Origin: Gymnothorax reevesii
Lineage: Eukaryota; Chordata; Actinopteri; Anguilliformes; Muraenidae
Reading direction: 5' to 3'
NCBI GenBank assembly: GCA_029721435.1
Contig: CM056574.1
Coordinates: 72,211,501 to 72,275,500 of the forward strand
DNA length: 64,000 nucleotides
A model generated the notes under the pieces. That model saw only the letters and a program-made list of their open reading frames with translations, was not told the origin of the DNA and made no database searches. The stretch's first letter is position 1; each line of letters opens with the position of its first letter. Positions 23,120 to 37,100 of the stretch are shown here, piece after piece. The position numbers and the translations under genes were made by a program.

Positions 23120-26100
23120 AACATTTTTGACAAGCAAAACAAAAAAAAAGAAAGTTTTTGAAAAAGTGCATATCTTCAGACGCTGATATTCACTTCCAAA
23201 TGGCCACACAAGCACATTGGACCAAACAATATCATATATGCATTGCACTGTGATCTGAAGCTGTTCCCAGGCCAAAAACACACTCAGATTCACGTTCTGA
23301 GCGTAAAACCTCAAAGAAGCGTGTTTTCATGAAAGTGCGTATAGCCACAGTTTCAGCGCTCTAGCTCGCTTCCTTTCAGAGATAAACGCATAATCACTCC
23401 AATTCAGTCATATAGTCACAATTCACTCAAGTTTGTCACTTTCCCACTAAGTTACACATAGAAAGGACATTTTTGACAAGCAAAACTAAAAAAAGAAAGT
23501 TTTTTAAAAAGTGCATATCTTCACTTCAGAAGCTTACATTCACTTCCAAATGGCCATACAAGCACATTGTACCAAACGATACAATATATGCATTGCACTG
23601 TGATCTGAAGCTGTTCCCTGGCCAAAAACACGCACAGTTTCACTTTCTGAGCTTAAAACCTCAAAGAAGCGTGTTTTCATGAAATTGCGTATAGCCACAG
23701 TTTAAGCGTTCTAACACGCTTCCTGACAGAGATAGGAGCATAATCACTCCAATTCAGTCATTTAGTCACAATTCACTCAAGTTTGTCACTTTCCCACTAA
23801 GTTACACATAGAAAGGACATTTTTGACAAGCAAAACTAAAAAAAAGAAAGTTTTTGAAAAGTACATATCTTCACTTCAGAAGCTTATATTCACTTAAAAT
23901 TGGCCATACAAGCACATTGGACCAATCGATACCATATAAGCATTGCACTGTGATCTGATGCTGTTCCCTGGCCAGAAACACGCTCAGATTCACGTTCTGA
24001 GCTTCAAACCTCAAAGAAGAGTGTTTTCATGAAAGTGTGTATAGCCACAGTTTCAGCGCTCTAGCTCGCTTCCTTTCAGAGATAAACGCATAATCACTCC
24101 AATTCAGTCATATAGTCACAATTCACTCAAGTTTGTCACTTTCCCACTAAGTTACACATAGAAAGGACATTTTTGACAAGCAAAACTAAAAAAAGAAAGT
24201 TTTTTAAAAAGTGCATATCTTCACTTCAGAAGCTTACATTCACTTCCAAATGGCCATACAAGCACATTGTACCAAACGATACAATATATGCATTGCACTG
24301 TGATCTGAAGCTGTTCCCTGGCCAAAAACACGCACAGTTTCACATTCTGAGCTTAAAACCTCAAAGAAGCGTGTTTTCATGAAATTGCGTATAGCCACAG
24401 TTTAAGCGTTCTAACACGCTTCCTGACAGAGATAGGAGCATAATCACTCGAATTCAGTCATATAGTCACAATTCACTCATGTTTGTCACTTTCCCACTAA
24501 GTTACACATAAAAAAGGACATTTTTGACAAGCAAAACTAAAACAAAGAAAGTTTTTGAAAAGTACATATCTTCACTTCAGAAGCTTATATTCACTTAAAA
24601 TTGGCCATACAAGCACATTGGACCAATCGATACCATATAAGCATTGCACTGTGATCTGAAGCTGTTCCCTGGCCAGAAACACGCTCAGATTCACGTTCTG
24701 AGCTTAAAACCTCAAAGAAGCGTGTTTCCATGAAAGTGCGTTTAGCCACAGTTTCAGCGCTCTAGCTCGCTTTCTTACAGAGATAAACGCATATTCACTC
24801 CAATTCAGTCATATTGTCACAATTCACTCAAGTTTGTCACTTTCCCACTGGGCTACACACAGAATGGACATTTTTGACAAGCAAAATTTAAAAAAAAGTG
24901 CATATCTTCACTTCAGAAGCTTCTATTCACTTCCAAATGGCCATACAAGCACATTGGAAGAAACGATACAATATATGCATTGCACTGTGATCTGAAGCTG
25001 TTGCCTGGCCGGAAACACGCTCAGATTCACGTTCTGAGCTTAAAACCTCAAAGAAGCATGTTTTCATGAAAGTGCGTATAGCCACAGTTTCAGCGCTCTA
25101 GCTCGCTTTCTTACAGAGATAAACGCATATTCACTCCAATTCAGTCATATAGTCACAATTCACTCAAGCTTTTCACTTTCCCGCTGGGTTACACACAGAA
25201 TGGACATTTTTGACAAGCAAAACTAAAAAAAAGAAAGTTTTTGAAAAGTACATATCTTCACTTCAGAAGCTTATATTCACTTAAAATTGGCCATACAAGC
25301 ACATTGGACCAATCGATACCATATAAGCATTGCACTGTGATCTGATGCTGTTCCCTGGCCAGAAACACGCTCAGATTCACGTTCTGAGCTTAAAACCTCA
25401 AAGAAGCGTGTTTCCATGAAAGTGCGTTTAGCCACAGTTTCAGCGCTCTAGCTCGCTTTCTTACAGAGATAAACGCATATTCACTCGTATTCAGTCATAT
25501 TGTCACAATTCACTCAAGTTTGTCACTTTCCCACTGGGTTACACACAGAATGGACATTTTTGACAAGCAAAATTAAAAAAAAGAAAGTTTTTGAAAAGTA
25601 CATATCTTCACTTCAGAAGCTTATATTCACTTAAAATTGGCCATACAAGCACATTGGACCAATCGATACAATATATGCAATGCACTGTAATCTGAAGCTG
25701 TTCCCTGGCCTGAAGCACGCACAGTTTCACGTTCTGAGCTTAAAACCTCAAAGAAGCGTGTTTTCATAAAAGTGCGTATAGCCACAGTTTCAGCGCTCTA
25801 GCGTGTTTCCTTACAGACATAAGAGCATATTCACTCCAATTCAGTTGTATTGTCACAATTCACTCAAGTTTGTCACGATCCCGCTAAGTTACACACAGAT
25901 TGAACATTTTTGACAAGCAAAACTAAAAAAAAGAAAAGTTTTTGAAAAAGTGCATATCTTCACTTCAGAAGCTTATATTCACTTCCAAATGGCCATACAA
26001 GAACATTGGACCACACGATACCATATATGCATTGCACTGTGATCTGGAGCTTTTCCCAGGCCAGAAACACGCTCAGATTCATGTTCTGAGCTTAAAACCT

Positions 26101-29100
26101 CAAAGAAGCATGTTTTCATAAAAGTGCGTATAGCCACAGTTTCAGCGCTCTAGCGCGTTTCCTTACAGAGATAAGAGCATATTCACTCCAATTCAGTCGT
26201 ATTGTCACAATTCCCTCAAGTTTGTCACTATCTCGCTAAGTTACACACAGAATGAACATTTTTGACAAGCAAAGCAAAAAAAAGGATGGTTTTTGAAAAA
26301 GTGCATATCTTCAGATGCTGATATTCACTTCCAAATGGCCACACAAGCACATTGCACCAAACAATATCATATATGCATTGCACTGTGATCTGAAGCTGTT
26401 CCCAGGCCAAAAACACACTCAGATTCACGTTCTGAGCTTAAAACCTCAAAGAAGAGTGTTTTCATGAAAGTGTGTATAGCCACAGTTTCAGTGCTCTAGC
26501 TCGCTTCCTTTCAGAGATAAACGCATAATCACTCCAATTCAGTCATATAGTCACAATTCAATCAAGTTTGTCACTTTCCCACTGAGTTACACACAGAACG
26601 GACATTTCTGGCAAGCAAAACTAAAAAAAAAGAAAGTTTTTGAAAAAGTGCATATCTTCACTTCAGAAGCTTATATTCACTTCCAAATGGCCATACAAGC
26701 ACATTGGACCAAACAATACCATATATGCATTGCACTGTGATCTGAAGCTGTTCCCAGGCCAGAAACACACTCAGATTCACGTTCTGAGCTTAAAACCTCA
26801 AAGAAGCGTGTTTTCATGAAAGTGTATATAGCCACAGTTTCAGCGCTCTAATGCGCTTCCTAACAGAGATAGGAGCATAATCATTCCATTTCAGTCATAT
26901 AGTCACATTTCACTAAAGTTTGTCACTTTCCCACTGAGTTACACACAGAATGAACATTTTTGACAAGCAAAACTAAAAAAAAGAAAGTTTTTGAAAAAGT
27001 GCATATCTTCAGATGCTGATATTCACTTCCAAATGGCCACACAAGCACATTGCACCAAACAATATCATATATGCATTGCACTGTGATCTGAAGCTGTTCC
27101 CAGGCCAAAAACACACTCAGATTCACGTTCTGAGCTTAAAACCTCAAAGAAGAGTGTTTTCATGAAAGTGTGTATAGCCACAGTTTCAGTGCTCTAGCTC
27201 GCTTCCTTTCAGAGATAAACGCATAATCACTCCAATTCAGTCATATAGTCACAATTCAATCAAGTTTGTCACTTTCCCACTGAGTTACACACAGAACGGA
27301 CATTTCTGGCAAGCAAAACTAAAAAAAAAGAAAGTTTTTGAAAAAGTGCATATCTTCACTTCAGAAGCTTATATTCACTTCCAAATGGCCATACAAGCAC
27401 ATTGGACCAAACAATACCATATATGCATTGCACTGTGATCTGAAGCTGTTCCCAGGCCAGAAACACACTCAGATTCACGTTCTGAGCTTAAAACCTCAAA
27501 GAAGCGTGTTTTCATGAAAGTGTATATAGCCACAGTTTCAGCGCTCTAATGCGCTTCCTAACAGAGATAGGAGCATAATCATTCCATTTCAGTCATATAG
27601 TCACATTTCACTAAAGTTTGTCACTTTCCCACTGAGTTACACACAGAATGAACATTTTTGACAAGCAAAACTAAAAAAAAGAAAGTTTTTGAAAAAGTGC
27701 ATGTCTTCAGATGCTGATATTCACTTCCAAATGGCCACACAAGCACATTGGACCAAACAATATCATATATGCATTGCACTGTGATCTGAAGCTGTTCCCA
27801 GGCCAAAAACACACTCAGATTCACGTTCTGAGCTTAAAACCTCAAAGAAGAGTGTTTTCATGAAAGTGTGTATAGCCACAGTTTCAGCGCTCTAGCTCGC
27901 TTCCTTTCAGAGATAAACGCATAATCACTCCAATTCAGTCATATAGTCACAATTCACTCAAGTTTGTCACTTTCCCACTGAGTTACACACAGAATGAACA
28001 TTTTTGACAAGCAAAACTAAAAAAACGAAAGTTTTTGAAAAGTGCATATCTTCACTTCAGAAGCTTATATTCACTTCCAAATGGCCATACAAGCACATTG
28101 GACCAAACGATACCATATATGCGTTGCACTGTGATCTGAAGCTGTTCCCAAGCCAGAAACACGCTCAGATTCACGTTCTGAGATTAAAATCTCAAAGAAG
28201 CGTGTTTTCATGAAAGTGCGTATAGCCACAGTTTAAGCGTTCGAGCGCGCTTCCTTACAGAGATAGGAGCATATTCACTCTAATTCAGTCATATAGTCAC
28301 AATTCACGGAAGTTGTTCACTTTCCCACTGAGTTACACACAGAATGGACATTTCTGACAAGCAAAACTAAAAAAAAGAAAGTTTTTGAAAAAGTGCATAT
28401 CTTCCCTTCAGAAGCTTACATTCACTTCCAAATGGCCATACAAGCCCATTGGACCAAAAGATACAATATATGCATTGCACTGTGATCTGGAGCTGTTCCC
28501 AGGCCAGAAACACGCTCAGATTCATGTTCTGAGCTTAAAACCTCAAAGAAGCGAGTTTTCATGAAAGTGCGTATAGCCACAGTTTCAGCGCTCTAGCTCG
28601 CTTCCTTTCAGAGATAAAAGCATAATCACTCCAATTCAGTCGTATAGTCACAATTCACTCAAGTTTGTCACTTTCAAGCTGAGTTACACACAGAATGAAC
28701 ATTTTTGACAAGCGAAACTAAAAAAAAGAAAGTTTTTGAAAAAGTGCATATCTTCACTTCAGAAGCTTATATTCACTTCCAAATGGCCATACACGCACAT
28801 TGGACCAAACGATGCCATATATGCATTGCACTGTGATCTGGAGCTGTTCCCAGGCCGGAAACACGCTCAGATTCATGTTCTGAGCTTAACACCTCAAAGA
28901 AGCGTGTTTTCATGAAAGTGCGTATAGCCACAGTTTCAGCGCTCTAGCGCGTTTCCTTACAGAGATAAGAGCATATTCACTCCAATTCAGTCGTATTGTC
29001 ACAATTCCCTCAAGTTTGTCACTATCCCGCTAAGTTACACACAGAATGAACATTTTTGACAAGAGACACTAAAAAAAGGAAGGTTTTTGAAAAAGTGCAT

Positions 29101-29713
29101 ATCTGCAGATGCTGATATTCACTTCCAAATGGCCACACAAGCACATTGCAACAAACAATATCATATATGCATTCCACTGTGATCTGAAGCTGTTCCCAGG
29201 CCAAAAACACACTCAGATTCACGTTCTGAGCTTAAAACCTCAAAGAAGCGTGTTTTCATGAAAGTGTGTATAGCCACAGTTTCAGCGCTCTAGCTTGCTT
29301 CCTTTCAGAGATAAACGCATAATCACTCCAATTCAGTCATATAGTCACAATTCCCTCAAGTTTGTCACTTTCAAGCTGAGTTACACACAGAATGAACATT
29401 TTTGACAAGCAAAACTAAAAAAAAGAAAGTTTTTGAAAAGTGCATATCTTCACTTCAGAAGCTTATATTCACTTCCAAATGGCCATACAAGCACATTGGA
29501 CCAAACGATACCATATATGCTTTGCGCTGTGATCTGAAGCTGTTCCCAGGCCAGAAACACGCACAGATTCACGTTCTGAGCTTAAAATCTCAAAGAAGCG
29601 TGTTTTCATGAAAGTGCGTATAGCCACAGTTTCAGCGCTCAAGCTCGCTTCCTTTCAGAGATAAACACATAATCACTCCAATTCAGTCATATAGTCACAA
29701 TTCACTCAAGTTT

Positions 29714-29877
29714 GTAACTATCCCACTAAGTTACACATAGAAAGGACATTTTTGACAAGCAAAACTAAAAAAAGAAAGTGCTTATCGCCACAGTTTCAGC
29801 GCTCTAGCTCGCTTCCTTTCAGAGATAAACGCATAATCACTCCAATTCAGTCGTATAGTCACAATTCACTCAAGTTT
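29714..29877 (+). repeat. Internally deleted monomer (164 bp) in A3
   Basis: This is the third copy of the truncated unit, 9,583 bp from the A2 copy, with the GAAAG joint at 29774-29778. Its presence in all three copies fixes their register despite their different lengths. Confidence 0.93.
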
Positions 29878-31159
29878 GTCACTTTCAAGCTGAGGAACAC
29901 ACAGAATGAACATTTTAGACAAGCAAAACTAAAAAAGAGAAAGTTTTTGAAAAAGTGCTTATCTTCACTTCAGAAGCTTATATTCACTTCCAAATGGCCA
30001 TACAAGCACATTGGACCTAAGGATACAATATATGCATTGCACTGTGATCTGAAGCTTTTCCCTGGCCAGAAACACGGACAGTTTCACTTTCTGAGCTTAA
30101 AACCTCAAAGAAGCGTGTCTTCATGAAAGTGCGTATAGCCACAGTTTAAGCGATCTCGCGCGCTTCCTTACAGAGATAGGAGGATGTTCACTCCAATTCA
30201 GTCATATAGTCACAATTCACTGAAGTTGTTCCCTTTCCCACTGAGTTACACACAGAATGGACATTTCTGAAGAGCAAAACTAAAAAAAGAAAGTTTTTGA
30301 AAAAGTGCATATCTTCACTTCAGAAGCTTATATTCACTTCCAAAAGGCCATACAAGCACATTGGACCAAACGATACAATATATGCATTGCACTGTGATCT
30401 GGAGCTGTTCCCAGGCCAGAAACACGCTCAGATTCATGTTCTGAGCTTAAAACCTCAAAGAAGCGTGTTTTCATGAAAGTGCGTATAGCCACAGTTTCAG
30501 CGCTATAGCGCGTTTCCTTACAGAGATAAGAGCATATTCACTCCAATTCTGTCGTATTGTCACAATTCCCTCAAGTTTGTCTCTATCCCGCTAAGTTACA
30601 CACAGAATGAACATTTTTGACAAGCAAAACTAAAAAAAGGAAGGTTTTTGAAAAAGTGCATATCTTGAGATGCTGATATTCACTTCCAAATGGCCACACA
30701 AGCACATTGCACCAAACAATATCATATATGCATTGCACTGTGATCTGAAGCTGTTCCCAGGCCAAAAACACACTCAGATTCACGTTCTGAGCTTAAAACC
30801 TCAAAGAAGAGTGTTTTCATGAAAGTGTGTATAGCCACAGTTTCAGCGCTCTAGCTCGCTTCCTTTCAGAGATAAACGCATAATCACTCCAATTCAGTCA
30901 TATAGTCACAATTCACTCAAGTTTGTCACTTTCCCACTAAGTTACACATAGAAAGGACATTTTTGACAAGCAAAACTAAAAAAAGAAAGTTTTTTAAAAA
31001 GTGCATATCTTCACTTCAGAAGCTTACATTCACTTCCAAATGGCCATACAAGCACATTGTACCAAACGATACAATATATGCATTGCACTGAGATCTGCAG
31101 CTGTTCCCTGGCCAGAAACACGCACAGTTTCACTTTCTGAGCTTAAAACCTCAAAGAAG

Positions 31160-31215
31160 CGTGTTTTCATGAAATTGCGTATAGCCACAGTTTAAGCGTT
31201 CTAACACGCTTCCTG
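31160..31215. other. Eight-monomer deletion joint in A3
   Basis: Left of about 31,200 the sequence matches A2 at 21,417-21,612, including the distinctive gagatctgcagctg at about 31,089. Right of it the sequence matches A2 from about 24,411: cgcttcctgacagag, then cactcgaattcag and cactcatgtttgtc. Both parents read aagcgttctaacacgcttcct here, so the exchange happened within identical, in-phase sequence and left no scar. That is what homologous unequal exchange predicts. Confidence 0.87.
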
Positions 31216-32535
31216 ACAGAGATAGGAGCATAATCACTCGAATTCAGTCATATAGTCACAATTCACTCATGTTTGTCACTTTCCCACTAAGTTACACATA
31301 AAAAAGGACATTTTTGACAAGCAAAACTAAAACAAAGAAAGTTTTTGAAAAGTACATATCTTCACTTCAGAAGCTTATATTCACTTAAAATTGGCCATAC
31401 AAGCACATTGGACCAATCGATACCATATAAGCATTGCACTGTGATCTGAAGCTGTTCCCTGGCCAGAAACACGCTCAGATTCACGTTCTGAGCTTAAAAC
31501 CTCAAAGAAGCGTGTTTCCATGAAAGTGCGTTTAGCCACAGTTTCAGCGCTCTAGCTCGCTTTCTTACAGAGATAAACGCATATTCACTCCAATTCAGTC
31601 ATATTGTCACAATTCACTCAAGTTTGTCACTTTCCCACTGGGCTACACACAGAATGGACATTTTTGACAAGCAAAATTTAAAAAAAAGTGCATATCTTCA
31701 CTTCAGAAGCTTCTATTCACTTCCAAATGGCCATACAAGCACATTGGAAGAAACGATACAATATATGCATTGCACTGTGATCTGAAGCTGTTGCCTGGCC
31801 GGAAACACGCTCAGATTCACGTTCTGAGCTTAAAACCTCAAAGAAGCATGTTTTCATGAAAGTGCGTATAGCCACAGTTTCAGCGCTCTAGCTCGCTTTC
31901 TTACAGAGATAAACGCATATTCACTCCAATTCAGTCATATAGTCACAATTCACTCAAGCTTTTCACTTTCCCGCTGGGTTACACACAGAATGGACATTTT
32001 TGACAAGCAAAACTAAAAAAAAGAAAGTTTTTGAAAAGTACATATCTTCACTTCAGAAGCTTATATTCACTTAAAATTGGCCATACAAGCACATTGGACC
32101 AATCGATACCATATAAGCATTGCACTGTGATCTGATGCTGTTCCCTGGCCAGAAACACGCTCAGATTCACGTTCTGAGCTTAAAACCTCAAAGAAGCGTG
32201 TTTCCATGAAAGTGCGTTTAGCCACAGTTTCAGCGCTCTAGCTCGCTTTCTTACAGAGATAAACGCATATTCACTCGTATTCAGTCATATTGTCACAATT
32301 CACTCAAGTTTGTCACTTTCCCACTGGGTTACACACAGAATGGACATTTTTGACAAGCAAAATTAAAAAAAAGAAAGTTTTTGAAAAGTACATTTCTTCA
32401 CTTCAGAAGCTTATATTCACTTAAAATTGGCCATACAAGCACATTGGACCAATCGATACAATATATGCAATGCACTGTAATCTGAAGCTGTTCCCTGGCC
32501 AGAAGCACGCACAGTTTCACGTTCTGAGCTTAAAA

Positions 32536-34120
32536 CCTCAAAGAAGCGTGTTTTCATGAAAGCAAGTATCGCCACAGTTTCAGCTCTCGAGCGCGCTTCC
32601 TTACAGAGATAAACGCATAATCACTCGAATTCAGTCATATTGTCACAATTCACTCAAGTTTGTCACTTTCCCACTGGGTTACACACAGAATGGACATTTT
32701 TGACAAGCAAAATAAAAAAAAAAAGAAAGTTTTTGAAAAAGTGCATATCTTCACTTCAGAAGCTTCTATTCACTTCCAAATGGCCAAACAAGCACATGGG
32801 AACAAACGATACAATATATGCATTGCACTGTGTTCTGAAGCTGTTGCCAGGCCAGAAACACGCTCAGATTCACGTTCTGAGCTTAAAACCTCAAACAAGC
32901 ATGTTTTCATGAAAGTGCGTATAGCCACAGTTTCAGCGCTCTAGCTCGCTTTCTTACAGAAATAAACGCATATTCACTCCAATTCAGTCATATTGTCACA
33001 ATTCACTCAAGTTTGTCACTTTCCCACTAAGTTACACACAGAAAGGACATTTTTGACAAGCAAAACTAAAAAAAAGAAAGTTTTTGAAAAAGTGCATATC
33101 TTCACTTCAGAAGCTTATATTCACTTCCAAATGGCCATACAAGCACATTGGACCAAACGATACCATATAAGCATTGCACTGTGATCTGAAGCTGTTCCCT
33201 GGCCAGAAACACGCACAGTTTCACTTTCTGAGCTTAAAACCTCAAAGAAGCGTGTTTTCATGAAAGTGCGTATAGCCACAGTTTCAGCGCTCTCGCGCGC
33301 TTCCTGACAGAGATAATCGCATAATCACTCGAATTCAGTCATATAGTCACAATTCACTCAAGCTTTTTAACTTTCCCACTGGGTTACACACAGAATGGAC
33401 ATTTTTGACAAGCAAAACAAAAAAAAGAAAGTTTTTGAAAAAGTGCATATCTTCACTTCAGAAGCTTCTATTCACTTCCAAATGGCCATACAAGCACATG
33501 GGAACAAACGATACAATATATGCATTGCACTGTGATCTGAAGCTGTTGCCAGGCCACAAACACGCTCAGATTCAGGTTCTGAGCATAAAACCTCAAAGAA
33601 GCATGTTTTCATGAAAGTGCGTATAGCCACAGTTTCAGCGCTCTAGCTCGCTTTCTTACAGAGATAAACGCATATTCACTCCAATTCAGTCATATTGTCA
33701 CAATTCACTCAAGTTTGTCACTTTCCCACTGGGTTACACACAGAATGGACATTTTTGACAAGCAAAATTTAAAAAAAAGTGCATATTTTCACTTCAGAAG
33801 CTTCTATTCACTTCCAAATGGCCATACAAGCACATTGGAAGAAACGATACAATATATGCATTGCACTGTGATCTGAAGCTGTTACCAGGCCGGAAACACG
33901 CTCAGATTCACGTTCTGAGCTTAAAACCTCAAAGAAGCGTGTTTCCATGAAAGTGCGTTTAGCCACAGTTTCAGCGCTCTAGCTCGCTTTCTTACAGAGA
34001 TAAACGCATATTCACTCCAATTCAGTCATATTGTCACAATTCACTCAAGTTTGTCACTTTCCCACTAAGTTACACACAGAAAGAACATTTTTGACAAGCA
34101 AAACTAAAAAAAAGAAAGTT
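32536..34120 (+). repeat. Transition monomers between HOR families A and B
   Basis: About 4.5 units are not periodic with either neighbour. They introduce the monomer types of the right half: gggaacaaacg with an extended A tract (about 32.7 and 33.45 kb), and a unit lacking 16 bp after the A tract (about 33.77 kb). The first part (32,560-32,620) carries agcaagtatcgccac, seen again at about 38,520, 43,090 and 55,005. Confidence 0.8.
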
Positions 34121-37100
34121 TTTGAAAAAGTACATATCTTCACTTCAGAAGCTTATATTCACTGAAAATTGGCCATACAAGCACATTGGACCAATCGATA
34201 CCATATAAGCATTGCACTGTGATCTGATGCTGTTCCCTGGCCAGAAACACGCTCAGATTCACGTTCTGAGCTTAAAACCTCGAAGAAGCGTGTTTCCATG
34301 AAAGTGCGTTTAGCCACAGTTTCAGCGCTCTAGCTCGCTTTCTTACAGAGATAAACGCATATTCACTCCAATTCAGTCATATTGTCACAATTCACTCAAG
34401 TTTGTCACTTTCCCACTAAGTTACACACAGAAAGAACATTTTTGACAAGCAAAACTAAAAAAAAGAAAGTTTTTGAAAAAGTGCAAATCTTCACTTCTGA
34501 AGCTTATATTCACGTCCAAATGGCCATACAAGCACATTGGACCAATCGATACCATATAAGCATTGCACTGTGATCTGAAGCTGTTCCCTGGCCAGAAACA
34601 CGCACAGTTTCACATTCTGAGCTTAAAACCTCAAAGAAGCGTGTTTTCATGAAAGCACGTATAGCCACAGTTTCAGCGCTCTAGCGCGCTTCCTTACAGA
34701 GATAAACGCATAATCACTCCAATTCAGTCAGAGAGTCACAATTCACTCAAGTTTTTCACTTTCCCACTGGGTTACACACAGAATGGACATTTTTGGCAAG
34801 CAAAATAAAAAAAAAAAAGAAAGTTTTTGAAAAAGTGCATATCTTCACTTCAGAAGCTTCTATTCACTTCCAAATGGCCATACAAGCACATTGGAACAAA
34901 CGATACAATATATGCATTGCACTGTGATCTGAAGCTGTTGGCAGGCCGTAAACACGCTCAGATTCACGTTCTGAGCTTAAAACCTCAAAGAAGCATGTTT
35001 TCATGAAAGTGCGTTTAGCCACAGTTTCAGCGCTCTAGCTCGCTTTCTTACAGAGATAAACGCATATTCACTCCAATTCAGTCATATTGTCACAATTCAC
35101 TCAAGTTTGTCACTTTCCCACTAAGTTCCACACAGAAAGGACATTTTTGACAAGCAAAACTAAAAAAAGAAAGTTTTTGAAAAAGTGCATATCTTCACTT
35201 CAGAAGCTTATATTCACTTCCAAATGGCCATACAAGCACATTGGACCAAACAATACCATATAAGCATTACACTGTGATCTGAAGCTGTTCCCTGGCCAGA
35301 AACACGCACAGTTTCACAATCTGAGCTTAAAACCTCAAAGAAGCGTGTTTTCATGAAAGCAAGTATAGCCACAGTTTCAGCGCTCTAGTGCGCTTCCTTA
35401 CAGAGATAAACGCATAATCACTCGAATTCAGTCATATAGTCACAATTCACTCAAGTTTGTCACTTTCCCACTGGGTTACACACAGAATGGACATTTTTGA
35501 CAAGCAAAATTTAAAAAAAAGAAAGTTTTTGAAAAAGTGCATATCTTCACTTCAGAAGCTTCAATTCACTTCCAAATGGCCATACAAGCACATGGGAACA
35601 AACGATACAATATATGCATTGCACTGTGATCTGAAGCTGTTGCCAGGCCAGAAACACGCTCAGATTCACGTTCTGAGCTTAAAACCTCAAAGAAGCATGT
35701 TTTCATGAAAGTGCGTATAGCCACAGTTTCAGCGCTCTCGCTCGCTTTCTTACAGAGATAAACGCATATTCACTCCAATTCAGTCATATTGTCACAATTC
35801 AGTCAAGTTTGTCACTTTCCCACTAAGTTACACACAGAAAGGACATTTTTGACAAGCAAAACTAAAAAAAGAAAGTTTTTGAAAAAGTACATATCTTCAC
35901 TTCAGAAGCTTATATTCACTTAAAATTGGCCATACAAGCACATTGGACCAATCGATACAATATATGCAATGCACTGTGATCTGAAGCTGTTCCCTGGCCA
36001 GAAACATCCACAGTTTCACTTTCTGAGCTTAAAACCTCAAAGAAGCGTGTTTTCATGAAAGTGCGTATAGCCACAGTTTTAGCGCTCTAGCTCACTTTCT
36101 TACAGAGATAAACGCATATTCACACCAATTCAGTCATATTGTCACAATTCACTCAAGTTTGTCACTTTCCCACTAAGTTACACACAGAAAGGACATTTTT
36201 GTCAAGCAAAACTAAAAAAGAGAATGTTTTTGAAAAAGTACATATCTTCACTTCAGAAGCTTATATTCACTTAAAATTGGTCATACAAGCACATTGGACC
36301 AATCGATACAATATATGCAATGCACTGTCATCTGAAGCTGTTCCCTGGCCAGAAGCACGCACAGTTTCACATTCTGAGCTTCAAACCTCAAAGAAGCGTG
36401 TTTTCATGAAAGCAAGTATAGCCACAGTTTCAGCTCTCTAGCGCGCTTCCTTACAGAGATAAACGCATAATCACTCGAATTCAGTCATATAGTCACAATT
36501 CACTCAAGTTTGTCACTTTCCCACTGGGTTACACACAGAATGGACATTTTTGACAAGCAAAATTAAAAAAAAAAGAAAGTTTTTGAAAAAGTGCATATCT
36601 TCACTTCAGAAGCTTCAATTCACTTCCAAATGGCCTAACAAGCACATGGGAACAAACGATACAATATATGCATTGCACTGTGTTCTGAAGCTGTTGCCTG
36701 GCCAGAAACACGCTCAGATTCACGTTCTGAGCTGAAAACCTCAAAGAAGCATGTTTTCATGAAAGTGCGTATAGCCACAGTTTCAGCGCTCTAGCTCGCT
36801 TTCTTACAGAAATAAACGCATATTCACTCCAATTCAGTCATATTGTCACAATTCAGTCAAGTTTGTCACTTTCCCACTAAGTTACACACAGAAAGGACAT
36901 TTTTGACAAGCAAAATTTAAAAAAAGTAAGTTTTTGAAAAAGTGCATATCTTCACTTCAGAAGCTTATATTCACTTCCAAATGGCCAAACAAGCACATTG
37001 GACCAAACGATACCATATAAGCATTGCACTGTGATCTGAAGCTGTTCCCTGGACAGAAACACGCACAGTTTCACATTCTGAGCTTAAAACCTCAAAGAAG

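Larger units (their letters stand above)
16163..25745 (+). repeat. HOR family A, copy A2 (9,583 bp, 28 units)
   Basis: This follows A1 directly. It is collinear with A1 at 10,282 bp to about 22,770, then has one additional monomer (about 22,770-23,119). It resumes at offset 10,632, and at about 24,020 skips three A1 monomers (13,390-14,437), continuing at offset 9,583. The arithmetic closes: 10,282 + 350 - 1,049 = 9,583. Over the first 6.6 kb I noticed only a handful of substitutions against A1, for example at 6506/16788, 6632/16914, 8992/19274 and 10790/21072. Confidence 0.92.
25746..32535 (+). repeat. HOR family A, copy A3 (6,790 bp, 20 units)
   Basis: This is collinear with A2 at 9,583 bp up to about 31,200 (the A2 equivalent is about 21,617). 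It then jumps to sequence equivalent to 24,411 and continues at offset 6,790 to the end. The jump removes 2,793 bp, almost exactly eight monomers. A2/A3 differences I noticed include 19522/29105 (T to G). Family A homology fades out at about 32,559, where agcaagtatcgcc of the next group replaces the expected agtgcgtatagcc. Confidence 0.92.

Noticed and set aside
36139..36441. Open frame of 100 codons recurring at 36139, 40708, 45981 and 54025, and 124-codon frames at 9887, 20169 and 29752, as possible satellite-encoded proteins
   Set aside because: They are copies of the same monomers, end at tags inside the unit, occur alongside open frames on the opposite strand of other monomers, and the unit length does not hold the frame from monomer to monomer. 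Recurrence reflects DNA repetition. No signal, domain or codon pattern is visible.
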